64,000 nt of DNA from Sequoia sempervirens (taxonomy: Eukaryota > Streptophyta > Pinopsida > Cupressales > Cupressaceae). Position 1 is the first letter of the stretch; each line of letters begins with the position of its first letter. The translations under genes were made by a program, and so were the position numbers. The stretch spans positions 225,584,194 to 225,648,193 of the forward strand of contig VDFB02373365.1 in assembly GCA_007258455.2 (NCBI GenBank). The letters run 5' to 3'. Under the pieces are notes generated by a model that saw only the letters and a list, made by a program, of their open reading frames with translations, was not told the DNA's origin and searched no databases. This document shows positions 1-11,678 of the stretch, piece after piece.

Positions 1-447
1 TCTACTTTCCCCTACATTTGCATCACTCTAATCTTCTACTCAACATTCACAACTTAAATTTGCACTACTCTGATAATATTTAGATTATTCACATGTCTCA
101 CATTCCTTACATTCATCAAAATATAAAAAATGATCTAGCATATATATCTGCTTCAAGCATATCATCAATTAGGTCGCCCTAATTAGATGTATCATACAAA
201 ATATAGAAAGTGCAACTTTTTGGCTCAAATCCTTTCACATATGCCCCACACCAAGATTAAAATTTCAAAACACTTTGAGTCACCATGGACCTATAATAGC
301 TACCATATAACACTGAAATACATATGTAACCTTTGCGTACCTTTACACTTATTAGGTTGACACCGCAGAAGACCTAATGCAAAAAAAATTCAACTATGTA
401 TCCATATTCGAACAAATGTACCTCAAAACATCATGCCAAATGGAATC
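1..447 (-). repeat. Element X, 3' LTR, outer part (continues at 8212)
   Basis: This is the left portion of the 3' LTR of the minus-strand element X; about 430 bases of the LTR lie before the window. It aligns with 14750-15124, for example the stretch around 'cttctactcaacattcacaac' and the 'attaggt' region near 350, and with 41867-41940 further on. The LTR is interrupted at 447 by chromovirus copy 1 and resumes at 8212, one copy of the 5-bp duplication GAATC (443-447, 8207-8211) marking the cut. No coding sequence is visible. Confidence 0.85.
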
Positions 448-645
448 TAATGAGGGCCACACCACCCAAAACCCACAGAAATCACAACAAAATATACCAA
501 CATAGAAGATGTGAGATAGAATAATGACTCACTTTCAATTATTTTTTAGAAAATGAAATTAAAGATTCAAAGCTTACATGCTACAGCCTCATGGGCTTGA
601 TTCATTACAAAAAAATCAATTCTGAAAAGAAAATCTACTATTCAA
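448..645 (-). repeat. Truncated 3' LTR of chromovirus copy 1
   Basis: About 198 bases match the start of the 5' LTR at 7348 (shared 'tgagggccac', 'gcttacatgctacagcctc', 'gggcttgattcattacaa'). Homology stops near 645, where the sequence joins integrase C-terminal coding sequence directly. One deletion therefore removed about 660 bases of LTR and the chromodomain-coding end of pol. Confidence 0.85.
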
Positions 646-1332
646 AGCCTTATATAATGTACCATGACTTCATCTCCTACCTGGAACTCCTTGTACCTCC
701 TTTTCTAATCTTCCCGAGCCTTATATTGTGAGTTCATCTTATTGATATGTTTCTTAACCTCTTCATGCAATTTCTTCAAGTTCTTAGCAAAATCTTTAGC
801 CTCAGCACTACTCTTCTCCCCCTTATCCATATTTCTTAGTTCAAAAGCAGTTCTTGGACTACTCCCGTATACAATCTAGAATGGTGATTCACCAGTGCTC
901 CTATTGACAGAATTGTTGTAAGAAAATTTTTCCTATGGTATAACCAAATCCCATCCCTTGGGCTTATCTCCAACTAAGCATCTTAGCAGGTTTCCCAAAA
1001 TCTTATTCACCACCTCTATTTTTCCATTAGTCCATGGATGGTGTGTAGAACTAAACTTCAAATATGTCTTCAGCTTCTTCCATAATGTCCTCTAAAAATA
1101 TCCAACAAATTTGGTATCTCTGTCTAAGACTATACTGTTTGGTAGACCATGTAGTTTCACCACCTCTCTGAAAAAAGAACTCTGCAATATGAACAACATC
1201 ACTATGTCCATCCAATCCTCCACTATGCATCTCCTTGATTAGATTCTCTCTCATAGAACTCCTTGGAATGATCAATTGGATTCCTCTAAAAAACATCCCA
1301 TATTGGATTAAGAAATCCAAACATCTTGTCCT
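646..1332 (-). pseudogene. Integrase remnant, chromovirus copy 1
   Basis: Minus-strand integrase fragments. The zinc-binding start is readable at 1051-1332 ([16 protein letters not shown]), but it runs straight into [10 protein letters not shown]. About 0.3 kb present in copy 2 is missing between these points, including the zinc-binding Cys pair and the first catalytic Asp (SMDF in copy 2). The core after that is out of frame. The C-terminal part near 650-800 corresponds to the region before the chromodomain in copy 2; the chromodomain itself is deleted. Non-functional. Confidence 0.8.
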
Positions 1333-1946
1333 TGTTGTCACCTAGAAATGCACCCTGATGCAAAGTTGTAAAACTAAGCTTTCTAGTGAAACATTAGATC
1401 ACTCCAAGGCTGTGGGTCACCTGAGATTGGAGTGAACCTCTGGAGAAGGCCGGCTTCCTTTGTGTATCACCTAGACTATTGATCTGTAAAGGGAAAGGGA
1501 GGAGGAGAATACATTAAAAGTAAAACTACCTCTATGGTGATACACCGAATTAACGAGAAATCATAGAATGGAAATAGGATGAAACACACTGGAGAAAACT
1601 AGACTGATGCTTTTTCACCTACTCAACATCACCCCATTTAGCTTTATGCATCACTCTTGGCAAGTTTGATTCACATACATATCTCAAGAAGGAAGGAAAA
1701 ATCTTCACAACTAAGTGGTATGAATGCAAATTTGGTAAAACACTGTTAAAGAAATACATACATAAGCTAACATACAGAAATGAGAGTGGTACGGGCATTA
1801 ATACTTTTTTTCAAGATGAACTCTGTTTCGCATTCCAAAATTTTAGTTGAGTTACAAAAACATACACTAATTGAGAAAGGATTGATGAAAGAATCACTAA
1901 CTCCCTTGAATGCATAAATCGAACTGTTTACAAAAAGGAAAAAAAT

Positions 1947-1959
1947 GCCTTATATATAG
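1947..1959 (-). promoter_or_regulatory. Candidate TATA box of the 2.77-kb solo LTR
   Basis: On the minus strand this reads CTATATATAAGGC, a good plant TATA box. It would place U3 at 4104-1960 and R-U5 in the last 0.6 kb before 1333. Inference from the motif only. Confidence 0.45.
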
Positions 1960-2504
1960 ATTGATATTAGCCCATTAGGGCTTACAAAAATATCAGAGCT
2001 TAGAAAGATCTACCCTCAAATCTTTTGGATGAAGTTAATGCTGAAGCCTGCATGTCCCTGCTGTATGTGTCGGTGAAGAGTTACCCTCGTAGAAGCCTTC
2101 TAATATTTTATAGCTACCGCATTCATTTGATCCATCGTGTCTGGTTGAGATACTTTGGTTGCACCTTGAATGCTTTGAGCCTGCAACAGATACACGTCAC
2201 CCTTCACCCTATTGATGTTCTTTAGACTGCCACAGTTTACCCTTAGATCTCTTTGATTGGCTAAGTGAAATCCACGCAGCTTCCTCGGGTGGTCAAAACT
2301 TCCCTTGTTGAACCGCATATCGGTGAGACACTGATCGTGTCTCCCCAATTCAGTTAAAATATTTTCACAAGTATCAGCATAGCACGGAGCCATCACTGAG
2401 AGCTCCTAGTGAGCCTAAAGAATCATACTGATTCTACTAGAACCATCGACAAGACACCGTTTATCGCCAAGAGATCAGTGGGTTGACGAGTCACGTGGAG
2501 ATCC

Positions 2505-3815
2505 CTTTTGTCGCTGAGACCACCCATGGTTAGTAAGAAATCTTTTCAAAAGCCCCACAGTCATACTGAGTTCTCTTCTGTCATATCGGCATCTACTTTT
2601 GTCACTGAGACACACTCCATTCACCAAGACTCTATATCGAAGTCTCCCTACTGGGCTCTTTGTTTCCTTCACTAAGACTCTCGCCAGTTGGGAAGAGGTC
2701 CTCCTGAACTCCAAATGTTATGCTGAAGGCCCCTCGCTTTGGGGAGACCTCTTATAGTTGCTGAGACATCTTGGCGAATGCCCTTGGTCATGCTAAGGGC
2801 CCTTTCTCTTTTGCGTCAGGGAGATTTTTTCTGTCAGCCAGACCTTATGGCGATAGCCTTCATCCTGCCTGGTGATGCGTTTTCTTTCCCTTGGTGTTGG
2901 CATAACCTCTTCATCTCGGTAAAATATTTCACCGAGACCTCATGCTTTATCTTGCCAATGAGTCCATCTGTTTTCCATCACTATGATGTTCCACTATCAG
3001 CAAGACATCATATAGAATGCACCCTATTATACTAAAAGACCTCAACCACTCTCGAGTCGCTAAGACATAATGTATCTCCCACCGATGAGTCTACCTATCC
3101 CAAGTGTGTCACTATAGCTTCCATCCATTGAGGAGACCTCACATAGACTGCATTTCCTACACTGAAAGGTCTCAATGCATTCTGAGTCGCTGAGACAAGG
3201 CAATTGTTACGCCAACAAAGATCCTTCATTATTTTCCATCAGCGAGACCGAAGGTCACTTGCCGAGACCTTACGGCGATCGCCCCAACCTACACCAATGA
3301 GCACATCCTTTCAGTTGGTAAGACATTGGCCTATCGGCCAGACTTCATACTGAATGCATCTTGTTATCCTGATATCTACTCTTGTCGCTGAGACACTCAC
3401 ACTTCGATAAGACTTCCTACTGAAGGCTTCAACCTATGTCGAGAGCATTCGTCCTGTTGTGACTCTACATCCTCGGTAAGACTCTTGTCGATAACACCTT
3501 GCATGTCCCCAGGACCTCCTGTTGTCAGCAGGACCCCTAGGCGACATCCTTCCACCGCTGATCAATGAGACAAAAGTGAACTCATGCCGAAAGAAAACCA
3601 TTTTGCGCACTGTCAGTAAGACCAAGAGAACTCACTATGACCATACACTGATGCTGCAACTCATGCCAAAGGGAACCTGTGTTTCTCCAGTCAGTGAGAC
3701 AAGAAAACCTCACTGAGACATAATGTCGATATCGCCTAGCTCCACTGATGAACCACCATATACATAGTCAGGGAGACATGTTGAGATCGGTAAGACGCAA
3801 CCTCGACAACTAAGA
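2505..3815. repeat. Degenerate AGAC-motif island
   Basis: About 24 copies of a short motif of the form TC[AG][CG][CT]xAGAC, mostly CGCTGAGAC, CACTGAGAC, CGGTAAGAC or GCCGAGAC, occur at irregular spacing. Examples are at 2511, 2601, 2760, 2932, 3055, 3196, 3385, 3613, 3693 and 3789. It is GC-richer than the surroundings. It lies in the inferred U3 of the solo LTR and contains no long ORF; short reading frames here are by-products of the repeats. Confidence 0.7.
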
Positions 3816-4109
3816 CATATGCTGATGGAAGCCTCCATGGTCACCAAAACAATAGAATCATCCTACCGAATGAAGAATGCAGAAGACCTGTGATCGCCGT
3901 GACACTCCTGGGGTCTTGGCGACTCTGTCCTTAAAATATTTTCATGCTGAACCAGAACAAGGTAGGCTTCTTCACTGAGTTCCCCATGACCTAGCATTAG
4001 ATTCATGACCTTTTCCCTAGGCCGAATACTTCATTTGGCCTTCTAGAACAAATAACATGATTTTCTTTGCCTGATTGAGCCAAAGGGTGAAAATTTAGGC
4101 AACAGTCCT

Positions 4110-5480
4110 ATCCAATGTAACAAGTTCCAAACAAGCCTTCCAAGCTTCTACAAAGTTTGGATCTTCTAGATACAAACTCTTAAGTTCATTGAACCCAAAA
4201 ACCTCTATATTCATCTCTATCAACAATTTTTTCCTTCTACTTAAGGCATCTACAACTCTGTTTGACCTTCCACTCTTGTGCTTCAAAACAAAAGTATAAC
4301 TCTGCAAAAACTCAACCCATTTTAAGTTCCTTTGATTCAACTTTCCTTAACTATTGAGATACTGCAAAGCCTGATGATCAGTATATAAAACAATTTCTTT
4401 TGGTAACAAATAGTGTCCCCATTTCTTCAAATCCTAAACTATAGCATAAAACTCTTGATCATAGACATAATATTTCTTCTTAGCATCATTTAACTTCTCA
4501 CTAAAATAGGAAACAAGCTTACCTTCTTGACTCAAAATAGCTCCTATGGTCACAATCTACCTGAAAGACCTTATTGAAATATGGAAGTGCCAAAATAGGT
4601 TTCTCTGTAACTTTCTTCTTCAACATATCAAAACTTTTGGCTGCTCCTATAGTCCACTTAAACTCTTTTCTATCCCCTTTCATTGCTTCAGTTAGAGATG
4701 CACAAATACTACTAAAACCCTTAATAAAATTTCTATAAAAATTTTCTAGACCATGAAATGATCTCACCTCTATAACACTCCTCAAGTTAGGCCATTCAAT
4801 GATAGCTCTCACCTTCTCTGGATCCATTTTAATACCCTCTACTGAGACAACAAATCCTAGATATACCAACTCCTTTTCTACAAAACTACATTTCTTGAAA
4901 TTAATCAATAGCTTCTCCTCCATTAGCTTCTCAAAAAAAATTTGGATATTCATCAGGTGCTCCTCCAATGTCTTACTAAAAATTAGAATGTCATCTAAAT
5001 AAACAATAATAAATTTTCCTAAAAATTCTTTTAATACCTCATTCATAAGCCACATAAATGTGCTCAGTGCATTGGTTATCCCAAAAGGCATGACTGACCA
5101 CTCATACAAGCCCTCCTTGGTTTTAAAGGTTTTCTTCCTTTCATCTCCTTCTCTAATATAGAACTAGTGATATCTGCTCTTCAAATCTATCTTTGTGAAG
5201 CACTTAGCTCCACTCAAAAAATCCATAATGCCATCCATCCTTGGCAAGGGAAATCTATACTTGATGGTGATATTTTTTATGGCTCTAGAATCTGTACACA
5301 TCCGCTATTTCCTATCCTTCTTTGGTACTAGTACTATAGGTACTGCACATGGACTCAAACTCTCTTGAATCAATCCCTTCCACAATAAATCTTGCACTTG
5401 TTCATTCAACTCTTCACTCTTTATTGGAGTCATATGTTGAGCTTCCTTATTCAGAAAATTGGCTCTAGGAATCAGGTCCA
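4110..5480 (-). pseudogene. Reverse transcriptase and RNase H remnant, chromovirus copy 1
   Basis: The longest intact stretch (4519-5109) contains [12 protein letters not shown], the catalytic YLDD motif ([13 protein letters not shown]) and the start of RNase H (FQVDCD), then frameshifts. Upstream, 5110-5480 carries the first RT motifs ([22 protein letters not shown]) with stops. The RNase H end (RSNRVVDALSRRK) is at 4110-4340, next to the solo-LTR insertion. Order and sequence match copy 2 at 47352-49013. Confidence 0.88.
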
Positions 5481-5481
5481 T

Positions 5482-6090
5482 TTAATGACTAATCTTTCTT
5501 ACTGGAGGAAAACCTTCATGTACATTATCAAAAATAATAGATTGAAACTCATTCAACAAATTTGAAACCTCTATTGGTACCTCAATAGTATCTTCTTTAT
5601 CAACTCTAGGGATCAATGCAAAATACATATGCTCATGCTTCATACATTCTAGGAACTTTCTTCCACCAACCAAACAAATTCTTGCATTACTGCATACCTT
5701 TTCCTCTGCCTCTTTCAAGGGCTTCAACTTATGATGAAATCCATCCTTTGTCAAAGAATAGGGGTGGAATGTCCATCATGTATTGCTCGTCAATCAAACT
5801 ACCACAGTCTTCCTAACAACATATGACAAACATCCATAGACATAATATCATATAATACCTCATCATGGAACTTTACTAGACATTGTTTATTTACCAAGGC
5901 TTTATGGTCCTTCTACAACCAAGCAATTCGATATGGGTTTGGATGCCTTCTTCTCTCCAACCGCAACTTACTAACCATTTCTTCTAAACAAGGTTATCAG
6001 TACTACCTCCATAAATAATAACATTGCAAACTTTACCTTCACACTTACATCTGGTGCAAAAAAAAATCTTCTTTTGATTTGGCTCCTTCT
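5482..6090 (-). pseudogene. Protease and protease-RT linker, chromovirus copy 1
   Basis: The linker ORF at 5482-5754 (start KDGFHHKLKPLK) matches the same region of copy 2 (49013 downward). Farther right, around 5990-6060, a retropepsin active-site region is recognisable as NVIIYGGSTDNLV, where the family has Asp-x-Gly; the catalytic Asp has become Tyr. Several in-frame stops follow. Non-functional. Confidence 0.7.
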
Positions 6091-6114
6091 CCTCATTCAA
6101 CAAGGCTCTTCTAG

Positions 6115-7255
6115 TTACAAGAACCTCTCCTCTTTTTGCATCCTCAGAATGTGAAGACTCAACATCTTCATCAACATGCGCAACTTATGCATTACCCTCA
6201 AGTATTCTACTTGTCCTTCCTTGATGTTGAGGACACTAATAGGCCCTATTTCCTTCTTCTCCACACTAGAAATGGGTTCCACGGAAGCCTCCTCTTCCCA
6301 GTCCTTGTCCAAATCATCCCCTTCCTCTTTGGTCTCCATTATTCTGATCACAAGGATAGTAGGTGTTATCTCCTTTCTAGTTTTGGCCGCTACTGGAGCC
6401 TTCACCCTTCTTTTGATCTTCATTTCGACCTCCATACAATTGTCCATTGGTCTTTCCTCCACGGCCTCCACCTCGTTGTTTTTTCTCAAACCTCTTATTT
6501 AGTAATTCTTCAACCTTTAGAGAAAACTGATAAGCATCCTCAATGGTGGTCATTCTTACCAGTGTCAATTATTCATGTATGCTTGGCTTCGACCTGTTAA
6601 TATAACAAGAAAATTTCTCTTTATTCACCTCAGAATGCCCTATCTAAATTAGGACCTTGTGAAATTCCTCTATGTATTCTTTCACCATCTTTGTCCCTTG
6701 CCTCAAGCTCTACATCTTCTTGAGTAGCTCCAATTCATAATCGACTGGAATAAATTGTTTCTTCAATTTTGACACCATTCAGTCCCATCTAGAAATTTTA
6801 TCTTTCGCTTGTCTTCCTCTTTCTAACTGGACCTCTTTCCACCATATACTAGTGTGACCTTTCAATTTTTTCTTTGCTAACCTCACTCTATGAGGATCTT
6901 CAATCTCCTCAAACTCCAAAAATTACTCCATGTCATTGATCCAATCAATCAATTCTTCAAGATTCAGATTTCCACTAAAATTTAAAACCTCCATTTTAGG
7001 TCTCTTCCCAATGCTTGAGATCGCTCGCAGCAATCTTCTTTCTCTAGGATCCATTGGATCCTGCTCTTCCTCTTCCATTTCCTCTTTTGTTCCATCTTCA
7101 CTATCATCCATGTCTTGTTGCACATCTCTTCTTCAAACCTCTTGTTGCAAGGTTTCTAATTTCCCTCTAAGGCCTCTAATTTCATCTCTAGGTGGACCTC
7201 TCCCTCCACCACTTTATCCTCTACCTCTTCCATGCTGGGAAAGCCTTGGAGGCAT
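6115..7255 (-). pseudogene. Gag remnant, chromovirus copy 1
   Basis: The first ATG (7253-7255, MPPRLSQHGRGRG) lies about 78 bases after the PBS. Next come an acidic stretch (EEMEEEEQDPMDPRERR, 6923-7123) and the gag capsid-like part with WWKEVQLERG and VKEYIEEFHK at 6550-6900, then a Lys/Arg/Gly-rich tail near 6377-6500. Stops and frameshifts break it into pieces. Copy 2 (49430-50567) is the guide for this reconstruction. Confidence 0.8.
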
Positions 7256-7332
7256 CTTGAACTCAACCCACACTCACAGGTCCTACTAAAAATACCTCAC
7301 ATTCGATGCTCTATTATAGGCTCAAGAAACTT

Positions 7333-7345
7333 GGCTCTAATACCA
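7333..7345 (-). other. Primer-binding site, chromovirus copy 1
   Basis: On the minus strand this reads TGGTATTAGAGCC, one mismatch from the plant initiator tRNA-Met PBS TGGTATCAGAGC. It lies two bases from the 5' LTR, which fixes the element's direction. Confidence 0.85.
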
Positions 7346-7347
7346 CT

Positions 7348-8206
7348 TGATGAGGGCCACACTGCCCAAAACCCATATAAATCACAACAATAGATACCAA
7401 CACAAAAGATGCAAGACAGAAAAATGACTCACTTTCAATTATTTTTAGAAAATGAAGTTACAAATTCAAAGCTTACATGCTACAGCCTCATGGGCTTGAT
7501 TCATTACAACAAAATTAATTCTGAAAAGAAAATCTACTAATCAGAGCCACAATCTGCACTATCAAGGCCACCTTCTACAACCCCCACTTAACCCTTTTTA
7601 TTTTCCCCAATAAACGCCCTAGAATGTTCTAGAAATATCAAATTTCCCCATTTGTTTTGGCACCAAAAGTCCCACTATTTGATTTTTGACCTAGGAAGAA
7701 TTTTTTATGAAATTCAATTTTTAGAGGACCAACTTCGTGGGGCCATAACTTTTGATCCAGGTGTCTGATTTGCTATTATTGCATATCATTGGAAAGCCCT
7801 CGACGAGATCTACAACATAAGAACCCACTATAGTTCGGTTCGGCCACCTTTTGAGCTATTTTAGGGCCTCTAAAGTTTTATATCTGATTTTGAAGCTACA
7901 TTGGAGAAATTTCCCTGGATAAAAATTTTAATTTCTCCCAAACCGTGCAAGGTATTGAGGTGATTCTTTTGTGACCGGAAATGTTTTTCAGCTTTGTTGC
8001 TTGGGGTAAATTTTCATGTCCATACAAGTCTATTTAGGTTGACTTACTAAAAATAGTAAGTGTCCATTTTTCACTATTTTTGATGACTAACAATATTATA
8101 CCCCTCAAGTGCCATCATGGGACTCAAAATAACTAAATAAAATAAACAAAACAATTTTTTTTGGGTGATGCAAGAATGCCTTACACTGCTGGATGCTCCT
8201 ACATCA
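7348..8206 (-). repeat. 5' LTR of chromovirus copy 1
   Basis: An 859-base LTR with TG...CA ends (TGATGAGGG to CTACATCA on the plus strand). Its ends match the LTRs of copy 2 (TGATGAGGGAGC and GGATGCTCCTCCATCA), although the middle is diverged and about 200 bases longer. Next to it lies GAATC, the target duplication. Confidence 0.9.
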
Positions 8207-8211
8207 GAATC

Positions 8212-8753
8212 CATAATCTATTGACATCTGTCAATATCTCCTTAAGACAATAAAGCCAAAAACTTATCTATGGAGAAGTGTGGACTCTCCCACTCATATA
8301 CACTATACATTAAATAAATATAACTTTCCAAGCCAAAATTTTGTTACTTATATATCTCAAACCAAGAGCCAAAACATGATGAAATTTTAGAATCAAATAC
8401 TTCTAACAAGCAACAAAATAATGTTAGAAGTGCAAAGTGAAATGTTCATTCATAGACCAGTGCAAACCCAAACACTGAATTCTTTGTTACACAGAGTTAA
8501 CAAATTTGACACTTAATCAATTTTCCATCATATCCAAGTTTATCGGATCAAACCATCTTGAAAAAATGTCTTCCACAAATAATTCAAAACCCGTTAGAAC
8601 CAACCAAAATGATCTACATTGATCTGCACCATGATCTCCATATCAAGATACAATCTTGATATCAATGACAACATTTCAACACATAGTAATATATCGTGTG
8701 CTTATCCCTATGCTCATGTTTCCAACAATAGCATCAATGACATTTTTCCAGCA
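8212..8753 (-). repeat. Element X, 3' LTR, inner part
   Basis: Continuation of the LTR at 1-447 after chromovirus copy 1. It aligns with 41942-42413 and 43622-43688, for example 'gaaccaaccaaaatgatcta' and 'gcatcaatgacatt'. The LTR ends at CCAGCA (8753), where the other LTR ends in CCAACA (43688). Both copies diverge exactly after this point. Confidence 0.88.
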
Positions 8754-8862
8754 ATATCCCTCTTTGTAATTGATGGAAAAATGCCAAAACATCTCCAAAA
8801 CATTCTCTCCTTTTGACATCAGGGAAAATGACACCTACAATAATTTCTCTGACTTATATTGG

Positions 8863-8924
8863 ATCTCCCCCTGAGAAATATGTGTATATACACAAACTGA
8901 AAGATAGAGTTGACTCCCCCTAAG
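8863..8924 (-). other. Polypurine tracts of element X
   Basis: Two purine runs on the minus strand, CTCAGGGGGAGAT (8863-8875) and CTTAGGGGGAGTC (8912-8924), lie 110-170 bases before the 3' LTR; a third, weaker run (CAAAGAGGGATAT, 8754-8766) abuts it. Several polypurine tracts in this position are known from SIRE/Maximus-type copia elements. They support a minus orientation for X. Confidence 0.6.
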
Positions 8925-9076
8925 TCATATACTAGAGAAAAACCAAAAAAATTATAGTGGAAACTACTTACTCTTCATATGTACAAAGAATCTGAAACTC
9001 AAAAATCAAAAGCATAAAGAGTAAGCAATATTTTTCAACTGAAATATGTTGACTCTTATAACTTTTGCACATGGGC

Positions 9077-9280
9077 CTACCACACTTGTTTACCTTCTTC
9101 CCATTTCTTCTTGGCTACCACAAGCCTACATTGAGTTTCAAACTCCACCAATAACTCTTCTCCTTCTTCTGGAGTGCTAGGTATAGGATTTATTTGTGTA
9201 GATTTAGTAGCACTCAAAAGGGCTCTTGAAACAAGTATCAATCTGGGATTCACCAAGTCCCTTATCTCTCCAAACTGCAA
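9077..9280 (-). pseudogene. Element X, distal ORF fragment
   Basis: A 67-codon minus-strand open stretch near the 3' end of X, with ELLVEFETQCRLVVAKKKWE as its clearest part. I do not recognise a domain. It continues the degraded coding tract of X toward the 3' LTR. The interval 9281-10116 between this and the next ORF is AT-rich with broken reading frames and nothing I can name. Confidence 0.35.
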
Positions 9281-10116
9281 AATGATATGCTCTTTTTGGG
9301 CTTGTAACTAAAATAATTTATTATGCAAATATTTTATGAAATTTCTCATATCTCAAGCCAAATCAAGTGTCAGATCATAAGCACTAGAGGAAATGTTGAT
9401 ATGGGACTCAATGAAGTCCATCTCCTTTCTAATGCTCTATGTGGCTCTGGGCCACTTCATGCCATATTGATAAAGATCCTTTGCCTCATATACACATACT
9501 TGTGCATCCTTCAGATTCTCTTGAAACTTTTTATGTGAAAGGGCACATTTATTAGTGATATCTATCATTTTCTTATCACTTATTCTCTTTTCAACCTCAT
9601 TTTCAATGCATATTCTTTAAAAGAATCAATTAACAATTTCAATTATCCATACCAAAAATTGAAGTATTTATTTTGACACCAAGTATGGCCTCTTGCAATT
9701 CCTTTACTACTTCTTCCATCAATTCTCCACTCTTTTGATGTGTTTCTATCATCTCCTTTCAGGTAGATGCATGGAATACATCTCCCAACTGTAGCTTGTG
9801 GAGGGGGAAAATATTATTTAGATCGACATTTCCCTATTGCATTGGTTATAGAAATTTTGATGACATATTAGGTTGGAAATTAATCTGCATACTGAGTAGA
9901 TTCTTCAAGTAATCTCTAAAGGATCCAAAGGATTCACCTAAATTCTTTGTAATCTCCACAACCTTTCCTTTTAAGTCCTCTTCCCCATTCTTTCCGAAGT
10001 TTGTTGGATTTTCTTCTTCTGTTTTTACATCTCTTGATGCATCCTCATTCTTATATTCATCTTCCTTTTCGTGTTTTTCTTCCTTCTCTGCATCAACATT
10101 TTCTTCATCATCATCC

Positions 10117-11069
10117 TTATTTGTATTCTCTTCCTATACATTTCTCTATGTTAATTGGAGGAGTAACATTTACTTTAGGTACTGGAGGAGTGGATGTATC
10201 TTCCTTTGTTGCTTTCTCATCGGTAACTATTTCTCCCTCAATTTTTTTCTTTGCTTCTTCATCTCCATGTGCCAATTCTTCCAATACCAAATGGGAATTA
10301 TCATGAATGTGCTCTTCATCTACTATATGCTCATGTTGAGCATCAATTTCTTGAGCTTCTTCTCCTATAATGACTTCCAGAGAAATGTCCTCTGAAGTCA
10401 TACAATATTTCTATGCAATATTTGGAATTTTTCCATTGTTTCCTTCTACAACTTTTTAAATTCATTCTTGTCTCTACCCATAAGGGTAGTTACTCTTTGC
10501 TTCACCCTGAATTTTGTGGTATATAGATCAGCCAATGTGGCTCTGATCTCCTTGGAAATAGAAGCACAAAATTTATCCAATGCATATTCTTTTATCTTTC
10601 CTTCTTCTTCAATTGTTTCTTGTCTTATCTTCATCAAAATGTTCCAAAGCTCCATAGGAATTTTCTTATCAATGTTTCTAATATCAACTTTTAATACAAT
10701 AATATAATTGATAATTGCCTCAACAATGGTGGACTTATTCACCTCATTTTCCTCATTATACAAAGTTGCAGTCTCCCTTAACATCTCATACTACAAAATG
10801 TTATTAAAAAATGCTTCTAGATTCATGGGAGAGTGAGGTCTTACCAATTATGTATATTTTTTTTCTTTCTCATCCAAAGTCTTCTTCTATATTTTTTCTA
10901 ACCTATTATTCTTTGGTGACACCTTCTTGGCAGCTTCTTTCTTATTCTCCCTCATGTGAACAACAAATTTCTTCACCTTTTCAAGCTTCACTTTTCTTTT
11001 TCGGACCAACCATGGTCCTTCCTCCACTTCTTCTTCTTCTACATTAACACTTATATTCCTTTCTCTCAC
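10117..11069 (-). pseudogene. Element X, acidic/basic ORF tract
   Basis: Minus-strand open stretches at 10887-11069 (basic, Lys-rich), 10446-10784 (KSTIVEAIINYIIVLK, MELWNILMKIRQ) and 10117-10401 (very acidic, Glu-rich, with EEAKKKIEGE). Composition suggests helical or coiled-coil protein. I recognise no protease, integrase or RT motif. They form part of the region where a copia element would normally carry pol, so X is probably non-autonomous. Confidence 0.4.
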
Positions 11070-11281
11070 TATCTTTTTCTTTTGTATTTTCTTGGCAGGG
11101 CCTATAGGTGGTGTTGCTACAATGGTTTTCTTCTTCTGAACTCTTGTAGTCTACACAACCAAAGAGGTTTTCTCCTTTATTGGAGGACTAGTATTTGTTT
11201 TCCTCTTTTCCCCAATAGATTGCATAGTCTTGAAGGACTTCTAGATAGCACGAGGGATGGTAGCTATCCTACTAGATCTTC

Positions 11282-11678
11282 TTATGCCTTTTGAACCTCC
11301 TGTAACACTTGATTCTCCCTTATCTTTTGATCTTTCCTATTGCACTTGTTCCTTTGATATTCCCATTTCCTCCACATACTTGTTGACCATTTTGTCAACC
11401 TTCTTCTTAATCTATGGTTTTCTCTACTCCATGTGCACCTCCATACACTTTTCTTCATAAGTGTCATACCATTCTTTGGGGGTGTCTTTCAGACTCTTCA
11501 ACAAAATATTAGCCAAACCAGTGATTTCTTGTTCATTGATTTCATATCTCAATATAGGGATCCACACTATCCTTAGTTCCACTGCTTCGATCATACACTC
11601 ATCTGTTGACACTAGGAATGTGATATAATTTTGATATTTTTCTGCCATTTTCCTAGGTATCCTGTCTCTTTCATGCAT
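11282..11678 (-). pseudogene. Element X, central ORF fragment
   Basis: Two overlapping minus-strand open stretches, 11424-11678 (KYQNYITFLVSTDECMIEA ... KEWYDTYEEKCMEVH) and 11282-11467, in different frames. They read like one protein broken by a frameshift. No known family is recognised. Confidence 0.4.

Larger units (their letters stand above)
1333..4104 (-). mobile_element. 2.77-kb solo LTR-like unit inside chromovirus copy 1
   Basis: Alignment with copy 2 shows about 2.77 kb of foreign DNA between integrase and RNase H. The insert starts TGTTG and ends CAACA and is flanked by the 5-bp duplication GTCCT (1328-1332 and 4105-4109), as expected of an LTR element. I see no internal second LTR, PBS or pol motif, so it is best read as a solo LTR from a family with very long LTRs. 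A TATA box on the minus strand at 1947-1959 suggests a minus orientation with a U3 of about 2.1 kb. An unclassified non-autonomous element is the alternative. Confidence 0.75.
448..8206 (-). mobile_element. Chromovirus copy 1 (Ty3/gypsy), decayed, nested in element X
   Basis: A minus-strand Ty3/gypsy element bounded by the target duplication GAATC at 443-447 and 8207-8211. The uninterrupted target is seen in the other X LTR at 41937-41950. The right (5') LTR is intact at 7348-8206; the left LTR is a remnant at 448-645, with its first G mutated (TAATGAGGG instead of TGATGAGGG). In minus order it holds gag, protease, RT, RNase H and integrase remains that match copy 2 (45329-51320). It is broken by stops, frameshifts, two deletions and a 2.77-kb insertion at 1333-4104. 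It is not autonomous. Confidence 0.92.

Noticed and set aside
2505..3815. CRISPR-like array in the AGAC island
   Set aside because: Motif copies are 8-11 bases, degenerate and irregularly spaced, without uniform spacers, and the DNA is plant-like.
6136..6600. 154-codon plus-strand ORF
   Set aside because: It is antisense to the gag of chromovirus copy 1, whose identity is supported by copy 2; the Leu/Phe/His-rich composition is typical of an antisense shadow.
10001..10306. Plus-strand hydrophobic ORF resembling a membrane protein
   Set aside because: The reverse complement is a Glu-rich element-X ORF; Glu/Lys codons read backwards give Phe/Leu/Ser, so the hydrophobicity is an artefact.
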